Assembly (NCBI RefSeq): GCF_028858725.1
Contig: NC_084776.1
Location: 4,712,001-4,776,000 of the forward strand
Reading direction: 5' to 3'
Source: Colius striatus
Taxonomy: Eukaryota > Chordata > Aves > Coliiformes > Coliidae
Length of the DNA: 64,000 bases
Positions 12,801 through 25,969 of the stretch are shown here, piece by piece. The notes beneath the pieces were generated by a model that saw nothing but the letters and a program-made list of their open reading frames with translations, had not been told where the DNA came from and did not search any database. A program made the position numbers and the translations under genes. The first letter of the stretch is position 1, and the number at the start of each line of letters is the position of its first letter.

Positions 12801-15459
12801 AGAAGTTAAATGTTCCCTTTGAGGGAAATTCCCTCTTTTGAAAATTATCCCTTTTTCTAATAAACTAGTAATTTATGTAATCCATATAAAACCACTAACA
12901 GGCATTCTTCTATTTTTAAATAACATTGGAGAGTTTTCCCAAGACTTATTTCATTTTTATGAGGATTAAAAATCATGATGGGCCAGATTCTTCCCCCCTT
13001 CTATCTACTGGCAAGTGCCATGCTGCTGCCATAACCCCTGTGACTAGCAGCTAGGGATGTGCCCGTCATGTGGCATTTGCACCACTCGACTGGCTGCAGC
13101 AGAGTAATACCAGGTTGACAGATTCACTGCTCTCAATGCAACACCATCTGATTTGGAGCTTGATGAACAAGTCATAAATCAAGTGATCTTTATGTTTCTA
13201 GGCAAACAGTTGAAGAAAAACAAGGATAAAGGATATCTACATGGAGCTATTTGTTATATCCAGTCTCTTATCCAGCTTAATAACTTTATTGCTTCACAAT
13301 GAGCCTGCATAATGTGATTTTTCCAGGCTGCATAGGAGGATGCTTTACTCTTTCAAGGTAAGTTAAGGCTGTATCCCTGGTTTTCATCCAGAAGAGGAAC
13401 AAGGGAAGAAACTACAGCTGATTCACCAGGCTTCCTGGTGCTCGGTCCTTCAGGGATGCTGTTGTGCTCCAACACACACATACAACATGCAGAACCATGA
13501 TTTACCCTTTAATAACTCTACATCCATGACTTAACAGTGCTTTAGTTTTAAGTCTGGTTTGGTGCTAAAGTGCAAGACTGAGGGAATGAACTGTATTAGA
13601 AACAACACAGTAGCTTGGCAGACACAAATCAAGGAGACACACTACCCTCACCACTCAAATGAGTGGGGGTGAAGTCTACTCAGGTAAGAAAATCTCTCCC
13701 CCTTTCTCATATTTCCCTCTGCCCCTTATTTTACTCTCAAATAATTCAGATGTTTTAGCCCTTCCAGACAAAACCAGGAGCTTTAAATTAAAATGTCATC
13801 TGTTAGTAAAGAGACTAAGCTATGTTTTTCATTCCTGAGAAAGGACTCACTTATGCTTATAACTATAAGTCGCTAGTGATTAAGCAACTGGTATATTTTC
13901 ACACTCATTAAAAGAAACACGGTGTGTTCACCTTTCTAAGAAAAGGCATCTTGTTTGTAATACTGTAATACATTGGGAACACCTTCTAATTGGCTTCTAG
14001 TACTCCTTGCCAAAATTCAGACACAAGTTTGTTTATTTACACAAGGAAAAAAATAAAACATTGTATAATTAGTCAAGTAATGGACTCCTAAATTCAGCAA
14101 CTCAGAGGTATGCAAAACTGACAAACTTTTTAAGATTCCATTTTGGTTTATGAAATATCTCAATAGGTAGCCCAGACTGCATCATGGCTATTGTAGCAAT
14201 GTGCTGCTCAATGTGGTGTTTGTGTTGAGATGGAAAACTTTGACATGTTTGATTTTTATGCAAGTCAATTAACTTGTTTTTTAAAACTGTAAGGGCATGC
14301 TTTGCAAATAAGATTACTTACTATAAATTATGAGAACATAGGGCTCCATTCAGACAAAAATGTTACACACCCCTTACACATGCATAAGTCTTCAGAATAT
14401 AGTTCTGCACCCTGACAACCTATTCAGCTAGGGGTAGGAGCTTATTTTGGTCTATTCCATAGGGGCTTTCCTAAAAAGATATGAACAAAAGGGGATAGAG
14501 ACTTAATTAGAATGTCTCTCTACACCCCACCTTCCTTTGCACCACCCAAGCAATTCCAACAGGCCAAAACCTCTCCTTATGTGGTGAAGGAAGAATTTCT
14601 TTTTTCAGTTAAGTCAGCCCACAGCAGAATTAGCAATGGTATGTCCCCCTAACCACAGTACAGACAGACATTTGGCCATTCCCACCTGTGAGTTCTGCTC
14701 TCAGCACTCACACTTAAGCATGGTCTGTTGACTGCAGCCGTGTCCATCTGTTAACACAACATTCATTGTGCTTGGCCTCAGCTCAGATGGGACCCTTTCA
14801 CCAAGATGTCAGGGTGAAACTGTCCTTGGAAGAAATGTCATTGAAAACCAGGAATGACACACTACTAGCACAAACGAAGATGGCAGGGGTATTGCAGCCA
14901 GCACAAATCACTTCTGTTTCACGCAACAGACATTTAGTCAAGACTTCTTGCTTCCAAAATGCAGATTCTTTGATGGGAGCATGAGAAACTCGGGATGTCT
15001 ACTTGGCATTCAAAATACAACATAAAGAACGGCAGATACGTACTTGGGGCTTGGAGGCAACTGCAGTGCCAACACATACACAAAGCAAATCCAGAGACAA
15101 GTATGAGTCAGACAAAGAAAAACTGCAGAGTTTTGTCCAGGTCCTTTCCGCTTTTACACATGCAGAGAATCTTTACCTAAGCAAATCATCCCATTGATTA
15201 CATATGTGAGCAAGAATTACTTGCATGAAGAAAGGTTACTGGATCTGGTCCCTGGTCTCTGCACATTGTGATACAAAGCCAAATCTTACTAAATCCAAGA
15301 CTTGTTCCTATTAGTTCTGAATATTAAGTTAAGGCACAGGAGACCACACAGCACAGCATTTTGTCTTCCTTGCCAGCTTCAGTCTAGGTAATGAAGTCAC
15401 TCTTATTTGAATTTGATGTTAGATTGTTGGTTCTGATTTAAAGTCTTCACCACAGATAG
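9826..15459. other. Intergenic, no gene seen
   Basis: Non-coding sequence with no recognised gene. The 174-codon minus-strand frame at 11028-11552 is serine/proline-rich low complexity without family resemblance. Confidence 0.65.
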
Positions 15460-15555
15460 TCCATATTGCAGATATGGACTGCAATATGGAATCTCAGTTC
15501 CATATTCTCAGAATCCATATTGCAGATATGGACTGCAATATGGAATCTCAGTTCC
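15460..15555. repeat. 42-bp direct duplication, each copy a hairpin
   Basis: Identical 42-base copies lie at 15460-15501 and 15514-15555, separated by 12 bases. Each contains a perfect inverted repeat, CCATATTGCA and TGCAATATGG, with a 9-base loop (15461-15489 and 15515-15543). The duplicated units are unusually exact for old intergenic DNA, suggesting a recent local duplication. Confidence 0.95.
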
Positions 15556-15560
15556 TTGAA

Positions 15561-15588
15561 ATTTTACCTTTTACAAAAAAGGTAAAAT
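15561..15588. repeat. Perfect 12-bp inverted repeat
   Basis: ATTTTACCTTTT, loop ACAA, AAAAGGTAAAAT: a perfect 12-base stem with a 4-base loop, starting 5 bases after the duplicated hairpins. No coding context, so a transcription terminator role is not implied. Confidence 0.95.
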
Positions 15589-18500
15589 CAGGGAGACAAG
15601 ATTGAGAAGATTAAGAGACAAGCGGCTTTCCTTTTTCTCTGGCTACATTCTGGACAATCTCTTCCACAGACTGCTTGTTATTAAAGCTAACTCAGCTTAG
15701 AGTAGCTAACTCATTCTTGTAGAAATAGTTCCACACATTCAGAGGAATCCACGTTAAGCACATACACATTCAGAAAAGGAGTTTCAGTCAAACGACCCTC
15801 CAAAGCTCAAGTCCCATAGTTGTGTTCAGAGTAATGCAAGATGCTAGTCAGGTTAGAAATCATCCATGCCATTTCCCAGAACTGACCTGCCACGTCAGGG
15901 AAGATACCTCCCATTCATCAGGAGAACCAGCGTGGCTACGTGCCTCTGAGCAGCCTTACAATGTCGGGTCAGCTGTTGTTACTGGCAAGACACTGCTGTG
16001 GAAAGCCTGCAACAGAATCAGGGACTCATCACTACCAGTATGTGTTGCTATGGACACCATTGAAGAAAAGCAAAATCATTTGAGAAGGAAATAAAAGACT
16101 CTTTTCCACCAATAGTGACAGACACCCTAATAGGTTAGTGATCCTGGTGGAATGCTAATCAACAGCACATAGAAAGACCTGGAAGTCATGCAACTTTTAA
16201 TATTACCGATGAAGGAGGATAGAAGTAAATTCATGTAATACATGGCCAGGCACATAGGTTTTACACAAACACTTGGCACTGAAAAGACAGACGTCACATG
16301 CAAACGCCACGGCTTAGTCAGGTAATACTTCTGTCTTTCAAGTCTTTCCTCTCGAGGATCTCAGCTATGAGCCATATTCACCTGAAGAGTCCATCTGCAC
16401 AGTCCCACTGAACCAGCTACTTGGAGTTGGATTCCTTGCTTGCATAAAACTGAATAGCTCGCCTGACACCAGCAGAGTTATGCTGATTTACTGCTGCTAT
16501 GGACCTGGCATCTGATTTGAGCTGTGAGACAATCTAATTTTTCCATTCCTCCCAGCTCTGGTGAATAATTTAAATATATGCTCAAAGCTCACCAAAAATA
16601 ATACATTTTCAAAATTTTTGGTGAGCTGAAAAGGAAGAAATGCTGGCTGGGAATCACACAAAATGCTCTGTTCTTAAAGAGATTCATTTTGATTGAGATG
16701 GGATTTTGGCTTACGTAGGTCAAAAAGGAATGAGCTTTTGTAACAGGAGTGGATGGAGACTTGCAAAATGAAAAAAAAAGGGTTTAAATTAAAAAGTCAA
16801 GAGGTGTTACTCTGAAAGCATCAGAATGAAATCTTTGATTCCAAAACGTTGAATGCCATCAAAGGTGGAAGGCAGGTGTGTTTTTCAGCTGATGTGACTG
16901 TGGGAAATGTTACACTGCCAGAGTCACCACTTTTGCCCCAGAAAAAGGGCCAAAGTATTTTTCTCAGCTGTACAAGTAGATAAATCTATCGACTTCAGCA
17001 ATACAATTTGCACAAGTAGGGCCAGAAGCAAACTGTTTAACAGAACATATACTAGTCTGAGCAGTTTATAACAGAAATATAGAAATAGGGACATTCTCTC
17101 AAAGGGATCTTCAATTTTCTTTCATTTGCAGTACAATGAAATAAGTCCCAATACTAAGAAGAGGGACAAGGGTTATAGAATAAATCACAGAATTGCTCAG
17201 TACAGCCAGAAGGCAGCAAAAACCTTTGAAAGAAAGAACATATTTGACTCACATACTGCAGCTGCCTTCACAGAAATGATGCTCAAGAGCATCTGAGGCA
17301 GGAGATTTGGGGGTGATTCGTAGTAGGGCTGTTTAATACTTGCAGTAGAGCCACTTGTGGAGTGAGGGGATTGAGATCTATTATTCAGGGCTACAGCAAT
17401 TAAAGGTTTTTGTGTTTCTTTTCAAAGGAAACGGGTTTTTTTTGGACTGTGCTGTGTACGTGTCTATGTGCTCTCTCAGTTAAGAGTATTAAATACCTGA
17501 CAATAACAAACCCCAAAAGTTACCTTAGAAACCTAGTAGCTGCCACTGCTATGTAAGCTGAAGCATCAGTTCATCTGTTATTAAAAACCAAAGAGCACAA
17601 GGCCTTGCCCAGAGGGACAGATGGACAGAGCAAGTTCAGGTCATGTCTCTGAGCGCCGCACAACTTCTTCAAAGTCGATGCCACCTGGCTCCCCAAAAAT
17701 GGGAGGGTCAGCTTAGTGCTGTCCAGGTTTGGCTCCAGATACATTTGGCAAATGAGCTCCAGAAATTCACTTTCAAGACATAAATCCACAGGAAACCAAG
17801 TTTCACATGTTCCATGGCTTAATACATTATAAATATTGCAATTTCCCCTCAGTGTTCAAATTATTGTTTCCAATGAGCAGCACAGCAGGTCACTGAGACT
17901 GCAGCAGTAGCTGTCCCAAACTTGAACATAGGAAGCTATCTAGCACACTTGTAAAATACAGACATTGTATTCTTTTCTGGAGGGAAGTCTGCACAGAAAA
18001 CAGAAGGCTCCTACTGCTGACAGCTTTCTTCAGATCAGACAGTAGCAAGCTATGCATGGACATTAGAGATCCTGCAGGACACTGACAGGGATTATTATAC
18101 CCAGATATTCTACCTCACAGTGAAATGATGTTTGTGCTCTGCCCTTCTACACTACTGCTTTACCCTATAAAGTGACCCAAGAAGTCCTTGCAGCTGCAGA
18201 CTTTCATCTTAACTCTAGCAAAATTGCAGAGGGTCTATTGGAAGCTTCTCATCAGCTCCTCAGGAGTGAGCACTATAGCTTCACAATTCATTTCTTTCAA
18301 AGAAGGAAAAAAGGGTGATAAGAAAAAGCTCACTTTTTGTCTTGTTTTCAATAGAGAGCTAAAGAAACTCCACAAAGGAATTGCAGAAGAAGATGTGTCA
18401 TTTCATAAAACATCTACTATTTGGTCAAAAGAATATTTTCATCACAATATTCTGACCACCTTCAGGGAAAACAGGATAACAAAGAGGAAATTCAGTGATA

Positions 18501-20003
18501 GCTGATTACTATGCCACAGGCAGAAATTGTAGGCAACAAGAAATAGAAACTCCTGAAAAGACTTAATTTGTTTTATGAGCTGATTAAGATCTTCAGTGGG
18601 CATAAAATAACTGTACTGAAGTCAGTATGTTCACCCACAACATCTGCAGCGTCTGATGGAGAGGTGAAATGAAGGAGGGAGGGGACTTGGCCACTTCTTC
18701 ACTTGTGACAGCATCGACCATGCTGGTGGGAGGCACAAAGAGGGAAAAAAGTGAGGGTAAGGCCACGTTAGCTCTACCTACAAATCCACCCTGGCAGAAG
18801 GTATAGCTTAGAAATCAGCTATTTTGCTGTAGGATTTCTCTTGCCTCTTCTTTTTCTCACTACTTCAGAGTGAGCAGATTTGGAAATGGGGTTTGCTGCA
18901 GCTCCTAGGAAAGTTTTGTATCTCAATTCCACTTATTTTGTTTCATGTGCATCTGTTATCTCTTTTTGAAAAAAAACAAACCCAAACAAACCTCACTATG
19001 AGCAATTATAAACTCCACACTTCCAGATTCAAACCTAAACAGTAAGGCTACAGCTGCTGTTTTCACTGTGTGGTGTGTTATCATTGTCTCTTATTGAGAG
19101 CTGTGAATTTCTGCATCCAAAACACAAACCACAGTGGTTTTTTTCCTCCATAGGTGTCAGCTTGGTGGACAAGATGCCTAACCTTAAGCACCCAGGCCTG
19201 AAAATGTGAACCTTAAAGCCCGTTGGCATCTCTCAGAAGCTTAGGAGTAAGAGGAACCTAGCCTGGCTGTCTGAAAAGTTTCATTCAGATTGCTTTAAAT
19301 ACTTGGTGGATGATTACAGTCTGAACATTTGACTACATGCCACTTCATTAGACTTACTCCTTTTTTTTTGTTCCTACCATAGATGGGAAATTAAAAATGA
19401 TCTCTTGAAAAACTCTGATATTTAATTTCCCATAAGATACGGGAGATATGCAGGGCAGTGTCTGGAAAAAAATTAGGATAATAAGGTGTATAAATCTCTG
19501 CTTCATTTGAAACAACGCATAAAAGCCAACTCCACATTAATTTTTTTGCTGAAAGAACTTCAATAAGTTTTAAAGTAAGTGTTTCATTTACTGCCACATG
19601 CCACACATACATGGCAAACAGTTTATACAAACCACAACACTCAGCTGTTCCTGGTTAGGTAAAACAGCCTTTCCCTGAACACCCAAGCTGCTCTCGGTTC
19701 CCTCGGGACTCTGATACAGGGTGCTGAGCGTTGTTGCCTGACCCACGGGAGGGCCAACGGACATGTTTGACTTTAGGCAGGACAGCAGGCCTTCTGCAGA
19801 GGTGCTCATGAAGCCTATGTTGAGTATGTGCTTGAGATTTTGTTGGCTTACACCAGAAGGCACTGCACTTTTGAAGACAGCTTAAGTATAGCATAACTAC
19901 CCCTGACCTGGTGGTCCAGCCTTAATGCCTTCTTCATGTAGTTCTTACTGAACTTTATTGACTTTCCAGTTAACTAGACTACTCCACTGTGTACATCTAC
20001 AAC
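15589..20003. other. Intergenic, no gene seen
   Basis: Non-coding. Contains the perfect 14-base inverted repeat at 16586-16627 and otherwise unremarkable AT-rich sequence. Confidence 0.65.
16586..16627. repeat. Perfect 14-bp inverted repeat
   Basis: AGCTCACCAAAAAT at 16586-16599 and its exact reverse complement at 16614-16627, with a 14-base loop. It could extrude as a cruciform or fold as an RNA hairpin; no transposon ends or target duplications were recognised. Confidence 0.95.
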
Positions 20004-20863
20004 TGTACTGGGTTTGCATGGCAAGGTTTTGGTTGGGGGGGTGGTGGGCTACAGGGGTGGTTTCTTTGAGAAGCTGCTAGAAGCTTCCCGTGTCTGATGG
20101 AGCTCCAAGAGGGACCTGCCACTGGCCAAGGCTGAGCCAATCAGTGATGGTTGTAGCACCTCTGGGATAACAATTTTAAGAAGGGAGGGGGCGAAGAGTG
20201 TAAATGCAGACAGAGAGAGGAGTGAAAATATGTGAGAGCAACAACTCTGCAGACACCAAGGTCAGTGAAGAAGGAGGGGAGGAGGTGCTCCAGGTGCCGC
20301 AGCAGAGATTCCCCCGGGACCTGTGGTGGAGCTCATGGTGAAGCCCTGCTGCTGCAGCCATGGAGGCCACACTGGAGCAGAGATCCACCTGCAGCCCAGG
20401 GAAGCCCATGGTGGAGCAAGTGGATGCCCTAAAGGAGGCTGTGACCCCACGGGAAGCCCACGCTGGAGCATCTCCTGACAGGATTTGCAGATCTATGGAG
20501 AGAGGAGCTCACGTTGCAGCAGGTTTGCTGTCAGGACTTGTGACCCCATGGGGGATCCATGCTGGAGCAGTCTGTCCCTGAGGGTCTGCACCCCACAGAA
20601 GGGACTTGTGCTGGAGCAGTTCATGAAGAACTGCAGCCCATGGGAGGGACCCCACACTGGAGCAGAAGAGTGTGAGGAGTCCTCCCTCTGAGGAGGAAGG
20701 AGCAGCAGAGACAACGTGTTATGAACTGACAGCAACCCCCATTCCCCATCCCCATGTGCCTCTGAGGGTAAGGATGTAGAGAAGATTGGGAGTAAAGTTA
20801 AGCCTGAGAAGAAGGGAGGGGTGAAGGGAAGGTGATTTTAGATTCAGCCAGAGTCCCACCACA
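20004..20863 (+). mobile_element. Solo LTR-like retroelement (avian, probably ERV-type)
   Basis: A sharply bounded, GC-richer block starts TGTACTGGGTTTGCATGGCA and ends near CCCACCACA, giving TG...CA termini as in retroviral LTRs. A five-base ACAAC lies directly before it (19999-20003) and again at 20861-20865, a possible target-site duplication overlapping the 3' end. Inside, CTGGAGCAG-type motifs recur about five times between 20370 and 20670. I recognise the sequence from memory as a repeat common in neoavian genomes; family assignment to an endogenous retrovirus LTR is inference. No gag, pol or env frame is present, so it is a non-coding solo copy, and the 3' part appears shortened. Confidence 0.7.
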
Positions 20864-23800
20864 ACAGAAGATCCATGTCCAGGAAATTACTCAGTGAAAA
20901 GGGACTCTTCACACCCTTACAATGCCAATAAGCCTATAAAGCAGACAGGAGACAGAAGAGAGATACTGAAGTGTTTTTAAGACCATGAGAAAAATTCTAA
21001 TGTAGCACTAAGACTTAATTCAGGGCTTGATTATAACTAAGACAATGAGGCTTAATTGCAAGACCTTTAAGGTTCAAGTCAGTGACCTCACTTACTGTGC
21101 AAGTATTACCTACAACCCAAAATCTTACCCCCTTCTTCCAAAAGCCATAATGTAACTTGGAAGTCCACTCAATTTTAAAAGATAACATTTCAACATGTCT
21201 CATCGGGCTATAAAGTCTCTCTACTAATTTATGCATGTTTGCAATAAGATTTATGCAATATTTTCAGCATTCTGTTGCTATATGAAGGAAAGAGTGCCTG
21301 TGGAGGAAAAACCTGCGCAAAGGACAAAATAAAACTGACTAGATATGCAGTATCTCCAAATGTCCAAAGCAAACTAAGAGGAGGAGTGAAGGAAAATTAT
21401 TTTTTGCCCATTTTTCACTCACAGACAATATTATGAAGTGCTTGGAATACCAGAAGGTTCATTTTGAAACAGAGGAGTGATGTTTACACTGGTCCTTATA
21501 TAAATATGTGTTGGTTTTACGTACTTCTTTTTTTCCTAAAACTTGAAGTTAAAATCAGCTTATTTATTGCTGAGAAAAGGTGCTGGATTTTTTTATTGCA
21601 CAGGTACAACACAGAAGCTTGGCAAACAAATTCTGAATCACAGCCTGTTCCATCCCTTGTTCAGAGCTGCATGACTGGGGGTCCTGTGAAAGGGTAACCT
21701 CGAGCCTGAGCCCTGGGAAGCTGTACCGCCTTAGCTACGGCAGATGAACGCAGTGAGTGGGATGTATTTGTGCTGATAGGCATAAGATGCATTTACTGTA
21801 AACTAATTAACACCACAGAGTACAGCAGGCACTTCCAATGAAAGCAGCTGAGTATGGCCCTTGCATTTGCTGCATCTTCCTCTGGACCACAGTTTTGCAT
21901 CCAAGCCGGGTGTAGGCCAAAGATAAAGGTATTACTATGCCAGAAGGAAAATACTACTGCTGTTGTATCCATACAAGGGACTATAGTGGGTATATTCTCC
22001 TCTGCAAAACAAACAGAACCCCCCAACAACTATATACCTTTATTGCTACTAAATCACACACACAGATCAAACATTTTCGTTCCTGTTTCATTTTGCTCTT
22101 TGGCTTGAGAATCTTTGCAAGCATGTCAGTTCTGGTGGTGGCTTTGTGATCTGGATCCTGCTTGGTAGGATCTATGCAGAGACCAACAACTCATTCTACA
22201 CAGCCCACGATGCAGGCATCAGATGACTGTGGCTTTCAGTTACTACCTCTGGATTGAAGCCAGAAGCCTAGTGGTGAAAAGCTCTTTATACCATTACCAA
22301 TCCCCCGAGCCACCCAGTCCTTCTCCATTGCATACAGGTTTTTAGTGTTGTGCCTTAAGATCTGTTCTGGTTCTGAGTAACGTTCTTTGTGATGGGAGTC
22401 TTGCCACTCCCCCTCTCATGAGGGAAAAAAAAAACCTGAGGAAGGAGTGTGAAACCTATTTTCAAACTCTGTTATGATTATCTGATGCAGCCAGTACTCT
22501 TGGATTCTCTAAAACAGAGACTTGAGTCCTGGGGAATGTCTGCCTTAGGTGAAGAGTAGTCTCCAGCCCCATCAGTGCTGAGACCTGTGAGTCTACAGTC
22601 AGTGAGTCCCTTTAGCTGGGTGGTAGCTCTTGGGTAGCACTTGTTCTCAGCTGGCTGCCATCTAAACTATCCACCTAAAGAGTTAGAGGCTGAATTATGC
22701 CATCTCATCCAGCATCTTTTCTCTCAGACTTGTCAGAAAGCACATCACATGGAGCAGCTGCTTTTCCCCACAGAGAGCCAGTGGCAGGAGACTTAACAGT
22801 AATACACTGGTACCCAGCCTTCAGGAAAGAGGCTGTAAGCTGCTGATCCTGAAATCACACCTCTAAAGATTTAGAGTCTTTAATGTTGATTGCAGAATAT
22901 TTCTGCTCCCCTCCAAACCATTCCAACAATAGTTTCAAGCGAATGCCTTCCTTTTAACCATTGGAGCTTCTTGCTTGGTCGGGGAGCAAGAAGAGGGAAT
23001 GAAAGGGTCTCTTCAAAATTGCTGTAGCTGCTCTCTTAAAAGAGAGCATTGACAGGGATTCTGCAGCTCTGGCCTGCAGTGAGGCTCCCGGAGGACGCGC
23101 GCACAGAGAGACTGCAGGGTCCTTGTGGGCTCTCCAGGAAGAGTGTGGCTATTCTCCTCCCGGCTGGATGAGAGGATCGTATCTATTCCTAGCATAGATC
23201 TACCAGGTGGCAGCACTCCCCTGCCAACATACCTTTGGTTTGGCTTACCTTGAAAGCTATGATGTTATATTATATGATGACGTCATTCTATTTATTTCAA
23301 CTTTCAATGAAGATTCCTGGCAAATCTCAGAGCTGGAATATCTTCTTTTTAATGGATGCAAGATCCAGCCAACATGGTGCAGATTACATTTATATAACAC
23401 AACCCAAGTAAGGTGAACTGCTAGGAATTTTTTGAGCAGCTGTTGAAGTTACTAAATTCAGATTATTTCTCTATTAAAATTATGGAAGAGTAAAAACTTG
23501 TCCAGTACTTATTGAAACACTACTGCTCTGATTTCTTGCTGTGGTTCTTTTTGTGATGGCTCCATCACGCACTCAGGCAATCTCAAGGATTTATCTTTGT
23601 GGTGGTATTTTGAAAAGGATAAAATGAATCAAATACATTTTTTTCCAGTTAAGTGCACATTGAGGACACCACACTTTAATGGTATTTGTAACAAAGTTTT
23701 CCTAATTGGTTCTTTTTGTTCACACCACCTGGACTAGCTTTGAATGAGCTTATTACAAACATTTGGAAAACTGACTCCAGTATACTTTTTTTATCCTTTT

Positions 23801-24449
23801 AGCAGCTGTGTTACTCTCACATTTTCAAATCAGCCTACAACATCACAATTTTCATTAAAAGTCACATGCTTTTCCTGATAATCAGAACGACAAAACATTT
23901 GAGAATGCTCCAGAAGATGCTGTTCTGCACTGGTAAAAATAATGGATGCTGAGGCCAATACCATCAAGGAACTTCCCCTGAACACTGGGCCTTAACTTTA
24001 CAAGGTTTTGCATAAGCACATGGTGTGAGAGAAGAAATTATTCTGGATAAAGAGTAACTATGTTGGCAAAGCAGAACCAAGTCCTGTCCTCCCCATAAGG
24101 AATTGCAGCACATGGGTTAAAGGACTCAGCTGAAGTTAAAGAGTCTACGGCAGAGGTAGAAATGAAGGTAAATGTCCAATATTACATTTTGAGATGCTAA
24201 AATTGCAAAAGAAGAAACTGAAGAGTAGCTAAAAGTAAACTTTCAACCTTTCCCTTCCTATTTCTTTCCCACATGGGTCTCTGTGAGGTCTTATGATGCC
24301 ACTACAAAGATCAGTGAACAAAAACTGGCTGTGTTATGAATCGATTTCAATTTCAAAGAGCCATAATTCAATTTTGCTTTAAAAACATATTACAAAATCT
24401 AATATTAAAAAGATTTGCATAGAAACATTCATCAGAAAGATATTTTATT

Positions 24450-24485
24450 TGTTTGGCTTGAAACACTTCCACTACAAGCCAAACA
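24450..24485. repeat. 11-bp inverted repeat
   Basis: TGTTTGGCTTG and CAAGCCAAACA form a perfect 11-base stem with a 14-base loop. Confidence 0.9.
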
Positions 24486-24819
24486 TTTCAACACTAGGGC
24501 AGGAGGACCAGAACGTGAACCTGACCAGAAACAACAGTGAAAACTACTAGTTTATTTTTGCTCTACCAGCTGATAAAATTCAGCTATTTATTTAAAAAGA
24601 AAAACCCACAGGCCTTGTGGACAGTGAAATTAGACTTTTTTAACCCAAAATATTCTTGTAAATGTATTAGCAACAGGGTGTAATAGTTCAGAGATTAGGT
24701 ATGTACAGATGTCTTGCTGCTTACAATGACTGTCAATCAGATAAAAAACAAGGTCGGTATGGTGATGGATATTTAGACTCTATTAACACCACCTTTATGG
24801 TACACGCACACCACTCTCC

Positions 24820-24822
<3 letters not shown>

Positions 24823-24856
<34 letters not shown>
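24823..24856 (+). repeat. (AC)17 microsatellite
   Basis: Seventeen uninterrupted AC dinucleotides; likely length-polymorphic. Confidence 0.97.
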
Positions 24857-24860
<4 letters not shown>

Positions 24861-25194
24861 CTGCCCACACCAACATTTTCAATCTTTAAGCAAGCAGTCA
24901 GAGGTGGGTTTTTTTTCCAGATCAAGTCTCTGTTTGCCCCATTGCTTGGACCACAGACAGATAAATCACTAGTGAGTCCCGACGCTAAGTAGTGGGGATA
25001 TTACTTCAGTAAAGTTTGCTAATGGGGCAAAGGACCTTGTATTGTAATCCAGTGACATTTTCAACCTTCGGAGAACTTTTGTTGACATTCCCGAGTCCCT
25101 GGCTGCCATCCCAGCATGAAATAGTTTCTGTTCACATAATTCTCGTGTTTACCAGTCATGAAAAACTCTTGCTTTTGGCTTTTTTTTTAAATAA

Positions 25195-25232
25195 ACTTTT
25201 TCTTTCTCTTTTTTCCCCCCCTTTTTTTTTTT
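25195..25232 (+). repeat. Polypyrimidine tract
   Basis: About 38 bases with only C and T, including runs of C7 and T12. Low-complexity; triplex-capable in principle. Confidence 0.85.
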
Positions 25233-25969
25233 GAAAGTGAAACTCTGTCTAAAAAAATATTGGCCTCAGGCATAGAAGGTTTTGCATAAATTCATATGTG
25301 ATGAATGGCTGATTTTAATGTTATTTGGGTATTTGTCAGAACCTAACAAATATACATGGTAATGGTGGTTCATAAACTTAAACATCTCAATATACCCTTT
25401 CTTCTAGAAATAAATTACGTTTGTTTGCCCTGCCTGGAGTCCTAAGGTAGCCGACATTAGGAATATTTTAAATGTGATCATCCATCCAGCATGTCTTTCA
25501 GGCGCCATGAAGATTAAATGAAAGAATCATAAGATGAAGGTCTTTAACTTTTAATCCTTTTACAATGAACCCTTAGATAGACATGGGGGCAGGGTGCCTT
25601 CTATGTGAGTAATAATGCCTCTGTTCCTCTTCACTAGGTTAATGAATACCCTAAATGTCCCAAGATCTGATTTTCTCCCCCCTCCTCCCCAAACTATTGA
25701 AATTAGAAGCAAAGAGACGGGTGGTAAAACGCACCGAAAGAGTGCGACAGGGAATGAATATGCATTCGGAGATAGGCGAACTGAACATTAGAGAGAGCGG
25801 AGCTGGCTTCTGTCAATGCAAGACTCACGGGTTTAGAATAATGAGCAGAGATGCTCTCAGAGTTTGGGGGGGAAAAAAGTTTTTAGATTCCAAGATAAAT
25901 AAGGAAAAGGCTTTCTGCACTGTCAGGGAGCCTTTGGCGAACACGTGGAGAGTTTGTTTGCGCAGTCGG

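Larger units (their letters stand above)
20864..25969. other. Intergenic, no gene seen
   Basis: Non-coding DNA between the LTR-like element and the CpG-rich NOG domain. Contains an 8-base-arm inverted repeat GCTCTCTT/AAGAGAGC at 23030-23047, an 11-base-arm inverted repeat at 24450-24485, the AC microsatellite and a polypyrimidine tract at about 25195-25232. Confidence 0.65.

Noticed and set aside
20176-20735. Multiple short frames on both strands
   Set aside because: They lie within the LTR-like element and resemble no retroviral gene product; the element is non-coding.
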